This document shows, one piece after another, positions 7,170 through 15,295 of a DNA stretch of 15,716 nucleotides. The first letter of the stretch is position 1, and each line of letters opens with the position of its first letter. Made by a program: the position numbers and the translations under genes. The notes below the pieces were generated by a model, which was given only the letters and a program-made list of their open reading frames with translations, made no database searches and was not told where the DNA came from. The stretch spans positions 1 through 15,716 of the forward strand of contig JWZX01001146.1 of NCBI GenBank assembly GCA_001275005.1, in the 5' to 3' direction. The stretch is from Chrysochromulina tobinii (lineage: Eukaryota > Haptophyta > Prymnesiales > Chrysochromulinaceae).

Positions 7170-8821
7170 CATCATCGCCTCCTTCGTCGCCTCCCGCTCG
7201 GCCTTGAGCCTGGCCGTGTAAGGGTCGTCATCGTCATCGCCCTCAGCCACATCGTCGCCGTAGCTGGCCGACGCGATGTTCTTGATGCGGATGTTCTTCG
7301 TCTTCAGGAAGCGGAAGAGCTCCTTGTACTCGGAGCGTTGCAAGTTGACGAATTCCTGTTTCGGCAGCCCCTCCTTCATGTGCACCGTGATGTCGAACGT
7401 GCGCACCTGCGCCTGCTGCTGCTTGGCGTCCACGCGGTTGAACTCGATGGACGCAACCTTCTCAAACTCGATGAGTAACGGCTTGTTCGACATGAAGAAG
7501 AACTCCTTGCTGAGCGGGTACAGGAAGCCTTCGGCCGCCTTGAGGGAGCAGCGAATGGATTTGGAACGCCCGTCGGCATTATCGCCGTTGAAGCCGCCCG
7601 CCTTGATGCCCGAGACCTTCTTCTTGGTGAAGGCGGCCAGCACCTTGGCCACCACGCCGGGCATGTCGCCGCTCTCAAACTTGTCGAGCTTGTCGCCAAA
7701 GCGCGCGGTGCACTCCGCCTCGCTCAGCGCGACCTCGAGCTCGAGGGGAGCCTCCTTGGGCAGCTGCAGCACGATGTGCGGGTACGAGGTGGCGCCCTGG
7801 CGCAACGGGTGCTCGAGGGCAATGCACAGCGCCATGTGGTACCCGTCGGGCTTGGGCAGCAGGTAGAGCGCCGAGACAGCCGTGTACATAATCTTGTAAT
7901 CGTTGCTCTTGCCGAACAGCTTCATAAACTTGTCGCACAGCTCGAGCTCGAAGCGGCCGCGCGGCACCTGCACTTGAATATCCGGAAGCGTGGCGAGCGT
8001 GGCGCCCGCCACATCGAGGTCGCCGCTCTGCTTGACCAGCGCCACGAAGCCCTCGGCGGGGGTGCCGTCCACGTCCGCCGCCTCGTCGCCCGTGGACTGC
8101 GGCAGATGGAAGCGCAGCTCGACGAGCATCTCGTCCTCGGGCAGAGCCGTGTCGTCGGCGACCATCTCAAGGATCGCCTCGTTTTTCTGCACGGTCGCCT
8201 GCGCGACGTCAGTCAGCGGCACCTCGAGCGTCTGCTTGCCCTCCACGTTGAAGCTCACGTTGCCACCCTCAACGATGGCCTGACCCCAGTTCCAGCCCTT
8301 GTACGAAAGGTGCGCGTCCTCAAACTCGAGGCCGAAGGCCTCCTTCGCGAATTCGCGAATGGTGTCCTTGTCCGTGGAGCGGAAGCCATTGAACTTGTGC
8401 ACGAAGCCTCCCTTGACGCGCAGCTTTAGCTGGTACGCGTGCGGGATCTTGATCCCACTCTGCCGAGCGCAAGTCAGCCTTGGGGATGACGAGAGGCGAG
8501 CCACCCTGCTTGGACTTCCACCCGAAGCCGTCGGCATGGACGCGGAGCTGCCCAATAGACTCATCACGGTGCGCATTCTTGCCACCAAGCACGATGTTGC
8601 CAAACTGGCGCGCATAGAAGGGGCGTGTGTGGAGTGCAGTGAGAAAGGCATGGAGAGCGCTCGGTGAAGCGCTGCAGCGCACTCGAGGAGCAGAGCAGGA
8701 ATCGCGGTTCGACGAGAGCGAGCAGCGCGAGCGCGTGCCGCAGAGCACGCCGCCGCAGGCAGCCGCACAGCTGTTGCATTACCTGGTGGGCCTCAGGGCC
8801 GCCGGTCGCTGCCGCCGCCAT
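6516..8821 (-). CDS. SSRP1: FACT complex subunit SSRP1/Pob3, one intron and one frameshift
   Basis: SSRP1 pairs with Spt16 in FACT, the nuclear histone chaperone that loosens and rebuilds nucleosomes during transcription and replication. Exon 1 (8821-8783) encodes MAAAATGGPEAHQ; exon 2 starts at 8604 with FGNIVLGG, a good match to the SSRP1 N-terminus of plants. After SAEW (Trp at 8457-8455) one extra G (C at 8454 on the given strand) breaks the frame; skipping it gives IKIPHAYQLKLRV, which aligns well with the family. Read this way the protein is about 708 residues, close to the human length. Order: N-terminal PH-like domain, SSRP1 middle domain with KGWNWG and PRGRFELEL, an Asp/Glu-rich region (about 450-600) with Lys clusters, an HMG box at about 611-682 (PKRGQSAYMLWMNAAGR), and an acidic tail. 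The longer frame opening at 8768 reads through intron in a wrong frame and should not be used. SSRP1 shares its upstream spacer with the SAPS gene. Confidence 0.93.
6988..7023 (-). repeat. Hexamer repeat coding for Asp-Glu pairs in SSRP1
   Basis: Six tandem TCCTCG units on the given strand encode alternating Glu and Asp in the acidic region of SSRP1. The repeat also produces the long Ser-rich and Val/Leu-rich frames on the opposite strand, which are not genes. Confidence 0.9.
7138..7167 (-). repeat. (TCG)10 repeat coding for poly-Asp in SSRP1
   Basis: Ten TCG triplets on the given strand read as GAC codons on the reverse strand, giving a run of Asp in the acidic linker of SSRP1. It is a slippage-prone triplet tract; copy number probably varies between isolates. 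Confidence 0.9.
8605..8782 (-). other. SSRP1: SSRP1 intron 1, 178 bp, GT-AG
   Basis: Reading the reverse strand, the donor is CACCAG|GTAATG (G of GT at 8782) and the acceptor is GCGCGCCAG|TTTGGC (last G at 8605), with a pyrimidine-rich stretch before it. Phase 0 joining puts His-Gln directly before Phe-Gly-Asn, restoring the conserved N-terminus. The length is not a multiple of three, so retention would break the frame. It is the only intron in the window supported by protein alignment. Confidence 0.8.
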
Positions 8822-9037
8822 CTTGCCGCGAAGCGGAGCGCGCGATGTTTCACACCTCTCATTCCCAAAAGGTTTTACCAAGGAGCTGGCGAGCCCCATG
8901 GTTTGACGCTCGGGCAATGTTGCTTCGAAATAATTTCTCCAAAAAATCCCTCAGTTGGATGAGAAAGGGTTCACAGATAAGGCGCGTGGTCCGCACCAGG
9001 AGGCTACACGAGTTCTGCTGCTGCGACCCGCCGCAAA
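8822..9037. promoter_or_regulatory. Divergent promoter region, SSRP1 / PP6 regulatory subunit
   Basis: The 216 bases between the two start codons must carry both leaders and probably both core promoters. No clear TATA box is visible. An A/T-richer patch (AAATAATTTCTCCAAAAAAT, about 8929-8948) interrupts the GC-rich surroundings. The SSRP1 start lies in the context CAAGATGGCGGC. Confidence 0.5.
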
Positions 9038-11146
9038 ATGTTCTTCTCTTTGCACTTTACATCCTCGTCGATCGACACGATCATGGAGCGGCCATCCGGC
9101 TTCACCCTCGAGGAGCTACTCGAAGAAGATGAGCTGCTGCAGGAGTGCAAAGCGCAGAATGCGAAGCTCACCGAGTACCTTTCCACACCCGCGATCCTAT
9201 ACAAGCTTGCGGCCTACGTCACAGAGATGCCGGACGCGAGTGACTCGGATGTGCGCAAGTATAAGTACCCGTTTGTGGCGACTGAGGTGCTGTCCTGCGA
9301 CATGCCTGCGCTGCGCGATGCCGTAACGGGCGAGCCTGCGGTCCTCAAGCAGCTCTTCTCGCTCCTCGCGACACCGCCACCACTGCCGCCCGTGCTCGCG
9401 GGCTATGCATGCAAGGTGCTCAAGTCGCTGCAGAAGCAGACCCTTAAGGCCGTATTGCAGGCGGAGGGCATGCCCGATCAGCGAACGCTGGTGCAGCAGC
9501 TGCTCACGCACATCGGTTCGGACGCCATCCTCGCTCTCCTGATCGCTCTCTGCATCGGCGAGCCGCCCGTGTCCGAGCCTGGCGCCCCGGCGCAGTCAGC
9601 CATGCCACGCTCCGAGCTCGATGCCCAGTCGTGGCTGCCGCACACGGCGCTTGTCCCCGCCGCGCTGGATGCCTTGGCGCACGACGACCCGGAAGTCGTC
9701 ACCAATGCGTCCTCGCTCTTGTGCGCGCTGCTCGCTGCTTCGTCCGAGCCGCCCGAGTGCCTCGAGAGCAGCCCCTCGGGCCGGGCGCGCTGTGCGCAGC
9801 TGGTGCGCGTGTGCCTCGGCGTGGACGACGCGCCCAACCTGCCCGCGCTCGACGTCGTCCTGCACTTGCTCTCGAGGCAACGAGAGTCCCCCTTAGCGCC
9901 CGTGGCCGAGGCGCTCCTCGACCAGATAGAGGCTGACATTGACCGCTTCTTTGCGGCCATCGCTGCGCCATCGCCTCTGCCCGCGAGGTTTTCGCGCTTT
10001 TTCGCGAACGATGCGCCGGCCTATCGGCCACGCGGCGCCCAGCGCTGCAAGCTGCTCTTGCTGCTCGAAGAGTGTCTCAAGACGCGGACGGCGCTGGTCA
10101 TGCCGCTAGTCGAACTCGGGCTCTTCCCCATCGTCCTCGATCTGCTGCTGCTGCCACACTCGTGCAACGCACTGCACATGCGTGCCGCGGCCATCCTGGA
10201 GTGGGCCATCTCCTTCTCCTCCTCCTCGGCCGAGCTGGTCACCGCCGTCCGTAGAGCACTCGTCGCGGACGCGCAGATTGCCACCCGTCTCACTGTGCTG
10301 GTCGCCGACTACGCGCCTCCTCCGAAGGGCGAGGGCGCCGTTGGTAAGGCGAAGGGCAAGACGCTCCCGTGCTGCCACGCGTTCGTGATGCACATCAGCG
10401 CGTGCCTGCTCTCCGCCTCGCAGCGCGAGTCCGAGATGCGTGAGCTTCTCGAGGCCGAATGCCTGCATTGGGCACAGTTCATCGCGCCCGGCGGGGCGTT
10501 GACCTCGTGGGAGCAGCTGCAGTCACGACCACTGGGTGGCAACACCCCGGCGCGCGGCTCGGAGGATTCGGACGACGACGACGAGATCGATGCGAGCACC
10601 ATCAAGAGTGTACTCGCCGCCCAAGCTGCGGCCGCGGCCAGCCGGGGAGATTCCGATCTCGACTCCGATCTCGACTCGGGCGGTGTCGGCGACGACCAAG
10701 ATGACGAGGAGCTCGATGACGAGTCCGGAGCCCACTCCTCGAGCTACATCCAGCACTTTGCGCAGTACCTCTCCAGCCGCAACTTCGTCAACCAGACTGG
10801 CGATGATCAGCTGATGACGGGGGATCAGCTGCCGCCGCCCTCGTCGGAGGCGTGGTCCGCCGAGTTCGACAGCAGCAGCTTCGACCTCGAGCTGTCTGGC
10901 GATAGCAGCGGCAACAGCGGTGGCAGCAGCGGCAGCAGCGGCAGCAGCGGCATCGCGCCGGCAGCGTCGGCGAGTGGCGATGCCGCGAGCGCGGCGTCGA
11001 CCAGCGGGGACTCGGGCGCGTTTGCGGCTGACTTCTCGGGCGGATTTGCGGCTGACTTCTCCTCCTCGTCGTCTGAGAGTCAATTCGGCGGATTTGCCGA
11101 TTTCGACACGGGCGGAGCGGCAGCAAGCCCGGCCGCGTCGGACTGA
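9038..11146 (+). CDS. PPP6R: SAPS-domain regulatory subunit of protein phosphatase 6 (Sit4-associated)
   Basis: SAPS proteins bind the PP6/Sit4 catalytic subunit and direct it to targets in cell-cycle control, DNA-damage and growth signalling. The 702-residue protein starts at the ATG 9038: MFF...TSSSIDTI followed by TLEELLEEDELLQECKAQN matches the SAPS N-terminus residue by residue, so this start is preferred over the inner Met at residue 16. KYKYPFVATEVLSCD (74-88) and LLTHIGSDAILALL (155-168) are further family landmarks. The alpha-helical repeat region runs to about residue 500. From about 507 the tail is acidic and Ser/Gly-rich (SEDSDDDDE), with YIQHFAQYLSSRNFVNQTG inside it and a Phe repeat (FAADFSGGFAADFS, then FGGFADFD) near the end. 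Tail low complexity is common in the family. No introns or frame breaks are seen. Confidence 0.92.
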   Translation: MFFSLHFTSSSIDTIMERPSGFTLEELLEEDELLQECKAQNAKLTEYLSTPAILYKLAAYVTEMPDASDSDVRKYKYPFVATEVLSCDMPALRDAVTGEPAVLKQLFSLLATPPPLPPVLAGYACKVLKSLQKQTLKAVLQAEGMPDQRTLVQQLLTHIGSDAILALLIALCIGEPPVSEPGAPAQSAMPRSELDAQSWLPHTALVPAALDALAHDDPEVVTNASSLLCALLAASSEPPECLESSPSGRARCAQLVRVCLGVDDAPNLPALDVVLHLLSRQRESPLAPVAEALLDQIEADIDRFFAAIAAPSPLPARFSRFFANDAPAYRPRGAQRCKLLLLLEECLKTRTALVMPLVELGLFPIVLDLLLLPHSCNALHMRAAAILEWAISFSSSSAELVTAVRRALVADAQIATRLTVLVADYAPPPKGEGAVGKAKGKTLPCCHAFVMHISACLLSASQRESEMRELLEAECLHWAQFIAPGGALTSWEQLQSRPLGGNTPARGSEDSDDDDEIDASTIKSVLAAQAAAAASRGDSDLDSDLDSGGVGDDQDDEELDDESGAHSSSYIQHFAQYLSSRNFVNQTGDDQLMTGDQLPPPSSEAWSAEFDSSSFDLELSGDSSGNSGGSSGSSGSSGIAPAASASGDAASAASTSGDSGAFAADFSGGFAADFSSSSSESQFGGFADFDTGGAAASPAASD
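11021..11061 (+). repeat. 24-bp-period duplication in the SAPS protein tail
   Basis: TTTGCGGCTGACTTCTC occurs at 11021-11037 and 11045-11061, coding for the repeated FAADFS motif. The exact DNA identity indicates a recent in-frame duplication. Confidence 0.85.
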
Positions 11147-11513
11147 GGTTCCCATCGAATTCGCGCGTGCGGCCATTGTGCCTGTGTGGTTGGCGTTCCG
11201 TCCCAAGACGCGCACCCCCGGCGGCGCAGCCGGAAGGTCCCCTGGAACGAAGAAAAGGATATGTGCTCGCGTCCGGGGTGTCGTGTGCCCGACCTCGGAA
11301 GCTGTATAATTAGCGTGCCGTTTGGAACTCGGTATTGTGTGTAAAGAGAAACTATTGCCGTCACAGATGGTTCATTTGTGCTCAACCCGCGGTACAATCT
11401 TCCAAACCACCGTAGGTATCGATTCGTGTGACGCGTCTCCGTCTGCGGTCGGGATCGCTCTGGCGGCGTCTCGTTCATCCGACCGTCGACGCCGTCGGTC
11501 CCCAATTCCCCAT
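11147..11513. other. Convergent 3' intergenic region
   Basis: A 367-bp region between the stop codons of the SAPS and dynamin genes. It should hold two 3' UTRs. No canonical AATAAA was noticed on either strand; a TATAATTAG word lies at about 11304-11312. No gene or RNA was seen. Confidence 0.5.
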
Positions 11514-13685
11514 TCACGCTAGCTGCTCAAGGGCGCGCTTGGCCGCGCGCAGCTTGCCGAGGAGCTCGACGTCCGCGCGCCGCTTGGACTCCATCTCAGG
11601 AGGCTCGTCGAGCAGCCCCTGATCGTCCACGCTCGCGTGGGCTAAACGCTCGAAAAGCGTAGGGTACAGGGCGTTCTCGGTCGCGCGCAGCATGTGCAGC
11701 ATGATCGCCTTGGGCGCGGCATTCACCACGGAGCGTGTGATGGTCGCATAGTACGAGTTGAGTATCGAGCGGAGCAGCGGCGCCTCGACGCCCTTTACAA
11801 GCTTCTTGATCCCCTCCTGCAGCTCCTTAAGGAAGCTCTCGTCGTCTGTGTAAATGTAGGCCTCCTCCATGGCGATGAGCTCCTCGAGCTTGTGCATCGT
11901 GGCCGAGCGCTCACGCTCGAGCAGCCCCTCGAACTCCTCGCGCAGCTTGGCGCGCAGCTTGGGGAAGCGCGCCAGCATCGTCGTCTCCTGGTTGAGCAGC
12001 CGCGTGCAGAGCGCGCGCAGCTCCTCGTGCACGGCGCTCACGCAGCCCAGGCACGGCGGGAGCAGCTGCCGAATGGGCCGCTTCTCGGGGTGCGTGAGCA
12101 TGTGCTCGAGCAGCTCGATGGGCGGGATCGGGAACGAGAGGTGGTTGCCCTCGCAGTCGCGCGCCGCGTCGAGCAGGTACTGGTCCGGGTACGCGCTTTC
12201 ATCAAACGGCTTCACGGCTTTGAGCTCCTTGGAAAGTGCCGCGAAGGCATCTTTAATGCGTCGACCCGTCTTGACGTCGGCACGCTTCTCGACGAGGGCG
12301 CCCACAACGTTGCGCGAAAACGAGGCCACCAGGTTCTGCACGAGCGCCGAGCGTGAGGCCGCGTCGATCGGCACCGCCGGGCCGAGGTCGGACAGGTTTC
12401 GTTCGGTCTGCAAGTAGAGGCTGTCGACCTCGCGCAAAATGTGGGGCAGATGCTGCTTGAGATGGCCCAGGAGGACGCGCGCGAGGAACTTGGAGAGGGG
12501 CGGCACGCCCAGGCGCTCGGCAAAGGGCGCGAACGCGCGGCCGTACGTCGCATGCGCCTTGAAGTACTCCGCTTCGCTCCCGTAGCCCTCGCGCACTGTC
12601 AGGCCCTTCTCCGCAGGGCCTCGCATCTTGACCGCAAAGTAGCCGAGAGAGAGCTGCAGGTCGGAAGGGAGTGCGTTGGTGAGGTACTTGGACACGTCGG
12701 TGCCCTTGTTCATCAGGTCCACCTTGGTGAGCACGCCCACGGTGCGCGTGCCCTGCGGGTCGTACTCACGCGCGAGCTCGACGGCGGGATCGGCCTCGAG
12801 ATCCGCGCGGGCAGGGCACACCATCAAGATGATCGTGCGCGCAGGCTGGATGTAGCTCGCGATCATCTGGCGGATCTGCTGCTTGATGTCCTTAGGCTGC
12901 CCCTGCGCGGTGAGCGCCGTCATCGTGAGCCCCGGAAGGTCGACCAGCGACAGGTTGGGCACGTGCGGCGAGTAGAGGCGCAGGAAGATGGCTTCGTTGG
13001 TCACGCCCTTTTGGGAGCCGGCGCGCGCGGCGGTCTGCGCCTCGATGGCCTTCCGGATGCGCTCGAGCTGCGCGGCCTTCGGATCGGGGCATGCGAGCTC
13101 GACGGTCTCCTCAACGCACCAGCCGCCGTTGACGAAGGTGCCAAACTCGGCGCGCATCTCAGATGGCTCGGCGTGGTGCACCAACTGGAGCGCAAGCGGT
13201 GCGCGCGTCACCATCTCCTCGCCGAGGGGTAGGATGTCGGCGCCCATGATGCCGTTGAGCAGCGAGGACTTGCCGCTGGACTGCGTGCCGACCACCACAA
13301 GTCGCGGCACCTCGGGCTGCTTCAGCCGCCCGGCCACCGGGCCAGCAAGCTCGCTGGTCGCAAAGATGCCATCGAGCGCATTGGCCATCTTGAGGATCTC
13401 GGCCGAGCCGAGGCCGCTCGCGGCCGAGCCAGCCTCGGCGGCACCACCGCCGCCGATCCCGCCGCCGCTGGCGCCACGGTTGGCGACCACCGACGAGAGG
13501 TATGAGCCCGCCGCCCAGATGGCCGAGCCACCCACAGTGGCAGCTGCGGAGCCGACGGTCACAGCGACGTTTCCGACGACCGCGGCGGTCGCACGCAGCT
13601 TCGAGGTCTCGCCCTCGGCGGGTTTAGCGTCGGCGGGGCTGAGCGGTGCGGAGTGCTGGGCTTCTTGCATAGAGATGGCGTCCAT
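11514..13685 (-). CDS. Dynamin-related GTPase lacking PH and proline-rich domains
   Basis: A large membrane-remodelling GTPase of 723 residues. All GTP-binding motifs are present: G1 GTQSSGKS (133-140), G2 Thr160 in VTRAP, G3 DLPG (249-252), G4 TKVD (320-323), with the dynamin-typical DPQGTRTVGV (309-318). The stalk follows, including EEAYIYTDDESF (607-618), and the GTPase effector domain is at about 630-720 (SYYATITRSV, PKAIMLHML). No PH domain or Pro-rich tail separates stalk and effector domain, as in Drp1/DRP1/Mx-type proteins acting in organelle division or membrane traffic. Which membrane it serves is unknown. Residues 1-100 are an unusual extension: a hydrophobic Ala/Gly/Val stretch at about 34-68 (AVVGNVAVTVGSAAATVGGS), then a Gly run. 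The ATG at 13685 is followed by Met6; either could start. A TGACGTAA word lies just upstream of the ATG. Confidence 0.92.
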   Translation of the reverse strand: MDAISMQEAQHSAPLSPADAKPAEGETSKLRATAAVVGNVAVTVGSAAATVGGSAIWAAGSYLSSVVANRGASGGGIGGGGAAEAGSAASGLGSAEILKMANALDGIFATSELAGPVAGRLKQPEVPRLVVVGTQSSGKSSLLNGIMGADILPLGEEMVTRAPLALQLVHHAEPSEMRAEFGTFVNGGWCVEETVELACPDPKAAQLERIRKAIEAQTAARAGSQKGVTNEAIFLRLYSPHVPNLSLVDLPGLTMTALTAQGQPKDIKQQIRQMIASYIQPARTIILMVCPARADLEADPAVELAREYDPQGTRTVGVLTKVDLMNKGTDVSKYLTNALPSDLQLSLGYFAVKMRGPAEKGLTVREGYGSEAEYFKAHATYGRAFAPFAERLGVPPLSKFLARVLLGHLKQHLPHILREVDSLYLQTERNLSDLGPAVPIDAASRSALVQNLVASFSRNVVGALVEKRADVKTGRRIKDAFAALSKELKAVKPFDESAYPDQYLLDAARDCEGNHLSFPIPPIELLEHMLTHPEKRPIRQLLPPCLGCVSAVHEELRALCTRLLNQETTMLARFPKLRAKLREEFEGLLERERSATMHKLEELIAMEEAYIYTDDESFLKELQEGIKKLVKGVEAPLLRSILNSYYATITRSVVNAAPKAIMLHMLRATENALYPTLFERLAHASVDDQGLLDEPPEMESKRRADVELLGKLRAAKRALEQLA

Positions 13686-13826
13686 CTTACGTCAGCTTGT
13701 TTCCGTCCGTCGGAAATCAGCTCCTCCCCCTCGCAGTGGAAGCGAGATCGCCGACACGGCGCGCGATCTCGCATAACCTCATTTCGCATGACTCTTCCTC
13801 GTCGTGAACGCTCGCTTTAGTTTTCG
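13686..13826. promoter_or_regulatory. Divergent promoter region, dynamin / alpha/beta hydrolase
   Basis: Only 141 bases separate the two start codons, so both core promoters and leaders are probably here. Visible elements are TGACGTAA (reverse strand, 13694-13687, bZIP-like), the hairpin TTTCCG-TCCGT-CGGAAA (13700-13716) and a strong 10-bp inverted repeat at 13742-13772. No TATA box is seen. Confidence 0.55.
13742..13772. repeat. 10-bp perfect inverted repeat in the divergent promoter
   Basis: GCGAGATCGC (13742-13751) is mirrored by GCGATCTCGC (13763-13772) across an 11-nt spacer. Inside it GCCG and CGGC can also pair around ACA, giving a longer stem with a small GCGC bulge. It could be a dimeric-factor binding site or an RNA hairpin in a leader. 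Confidence 0.8.
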
Positions 13827-14936
13827 ATGGCTGCCGATGAGTCGAGCGACGATCGGCACTATTCGCTACTTAGAGGACCGACTCTACGTGTACGCCACTC
13901 ACTTTGCCGGCCTGCTGAAGCGGTCCTTTGGCTGCTCGGCGCCGTGGCCCTCATCATCATGATTGCCGCCCAGCTCCGGGCCGCATGGCAGCCCTCGGCA
14001 ATCATGATGCTCGCCAGGGGCACTATCCTAAGAACGAGCTCCACCTTGCCAGTGTGCCTCTTGCTGCATGGCGCTGGGATGGACACTGAAACGCCCATCG
14101 AGGTCAGCATGAAGGGCTACTGGGGGGCACTGCAAGAGCGGCTGCAGTGGGTGTGCAGCACAGTGGTCTACATGTACGAGGACACACTGCGCGTCGGCTG
14201 GGAGGATGCGGCGCTGCAGGAGCGCGTCTGCGCGCTTGTGCGCGATGCGGCGGCCATCGCGCTGGCCGGCACGCCAGCGCCGCTCGTCATCTTCTCACAC
14301 AGCCTCGGCAGCCTGCTCCTTGCGGGCGCTCTCGAAGCCGGGCGGTGCGCGCTGCCTGCCGAGGCCGCTTGGTACTCTGCCGGCGCGCCGTGGCAGGGCA
14401 GCAGGGCGGCCGAGAAGCTGCCGCAGATCTGCTCCGTCGGTCGCTCGCTTGACCTCGAGGGAGTGGCGGCTCACGCAGCCTCAGTGATGCTGCGCGTGCT
14501 GGCTGTGCGCGAACGCTACTGCGAGGCCGATGGCAACGGCCCGAGTCCCGGCTTCTTCAGCACGCGTGCGTCCAACGAGGGGCTACCGGCGCTGGCACGC
14601 TGGCAGTCGCGCCTCAACGGCAGCCTCTGCGGCGACAGCGCGATCGGGCTTTGGTCGACCGACTCGCTCGGCCTCGAAGCGCTTGCCGAGTTGAGCGCAT
14701 TCGGAGAGGCCAACGACGGCGCAGTGCCCACAACGGCGTGCCACCCGCGCGGCGCGCAGGTGGAGCGCGCGCACGCGAGCCCGCACTACACGGCCGCCGT
14801 CAATCACTACGACCTCGCGTGCCGTCATGGAGACGGCTTGATTCCGTGGGGCGGCGACGACCGCCGGCCGTGCTCATGGTACGTCGCGATGGCGGGCAGG
14901 GTGGCATCAACATTGTCGCCTCCGGCATCGCGGTAA
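13827..14936 (+). CDS. Membrane-anchored alpha/beta hydrolase (lipase-like)
   Basis: Predicted 369 residues. A single membrane segment at about 32-50 (AVLWLLGAVALIIMIAAQL), preceded by Arg-containing sequence, suggests a type II anchor with the catalytic domain in the lumen or outside. Hydrolase features: LLLHGAGMD (78-86) is the oxyanion-loop HG motif, SHSLGS (157-162) is a GxSxG variant with nucleophile Ser159 and Ser in place of the first Gly, NDGAVPT (296-302) supplies Asp297, and NHYD (326-329) supplies His327, so a full triad is plausible. GAPWQGS (186-192) resembles eukaryotic lipase-like and inositol-deacylase-like proteins. Several Cys (110, 135, 174, 202, 232, 268, 305, 332, 349) fit disulfides in a secretory compartment. 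Substrate unknown: an ester of a lipid or GPI-type anchor is a guess. Confidence 0.75.
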   Translation: MAADESSDDRHYSLLRGPTLRVRHSLCRPAEAVLWLLGAVALIIMIAAQLRAAWQPSAIMMLARGTILRTSSTLPVCLLLHGAGMDTETPIEVSMKGYWGALQERLQWVCSTVVYMYEDTLRVGWEDAALQERVCALVRDAAAIALAGTPAPLVIFSHSLGSLLLAGALEAGRCALPAEAAWYSAGAPWQGSRAAEKLPQICSVGRSLDLEGVAAHAASVMLRVLAVRERYCEADGNGPSPGFFSTRASNEGLPALARWQSRLNGSLCGDSAIGLWSTDSLGLEALAELSAFGEANDGAVPTTACHPRGAQVERAHASPHYTAAVNHYDLACRHGDGLIPWGGDDRRPCSWYVAMAGRVASTLSPPASR

Positions 14937-14999
14937 TGCCTCGCTTTAGGTCTCTTGGAACTTGGAAGGTTTCGCTTTCGGAGTCGCGGGGCGGCTCGG

Positions 15000-15074
15000 A
15001 AGCAAGCAAGCTAATTAGTCGAATCACAACACAAGTACCTAAACAAGCGCAATCGAATGCTTGCTTGCTTGCTT
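15000..15074. repeat. (AAGC)3 / (GCTT)4 inverted arrays
   Basis: AAGCAAGCAAGC at 15000-15011 and GCTTGCTTGCTTGCTT at 15059-15074 are reverse complements and can pair over at least 12 bp with a loop of about 47 bases. The words CGGCTCGGA precede the first and follow the second array in direct orientation. Confidence 0.85.
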
Positions 15075-15141
15075 GCGGCTCGGATTTGAGCATTTTCCTG
15101 CTCTGCTGTTTCCTCTTTCCTGTCGAGGCGCTCTCCACGAC

Positions 15142-15177
15142 GCGTTTTCCAAGGGGCTCCCAGCCCCTTGCGTTTTC
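15142..15177. repeat. 9-bp perfect hairpin flanked by 8-bp direct repeats
   Basis: CAAGGGGCT (15150-15158) and AGCCCCTTG (15162-15170) pair perfectly around a CCC loop. GCGTTTTC lies directly on each side (15142-15149 and 15170-15177, sharing one base with the stem). This resembles a tiny foldback insertion with a target duplication, or a transcription-end hairpin. Confidence 0.75.
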
Positions 15178-15295
15178 AGAAAACAAACTTTCCCCAAAAC
15201 TTTCTCCGCGTCGTGGAACCCAATTCGGCGAGGCTTGTCCACCTTGCGCTCGAGCGTCTTGCGCCGCCCGCGGGGCGCCTCCAGCCGCTCGTACC

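Larger units (their letters stand above)
14937..15295. other. Intergenic region with inverted tetranucleotide arrays and a hairpin
   Basis: A 359-bp region between two same-strand genes. It holds the 3' UTR of the hydrolase gene and the promoter of the Pro-rich gene. It contains (AAGC)3 and (GCTT)4 arrays in inverse orientation and a perfect 9-bp hairpin with flanking direct repeats. Reverse-strand frames here have no protein-like character. Confidence 0.5.

Noticed and set aside
6429-7478. 349-codon forward frame opposite the SSRP1 3' half
   Set aside because: Its Val/Leu runs are the complement of the Asp/Glu codon repeats of SSRP1; the reverse strand has clear domain matches.
8606-8768. 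Long SSRP1 frame start at 8768
   Set aside because: The first part translates intron and a wrong frame; the conserved N-terminus is in another frame and joins to a small exon at 8783-8821.
11694-13232. Long forward frames opposite the dynamin gene
   Set aside because: High GC at third positions opens antisense frames; every dynamin motif is intact on the reverse strand.
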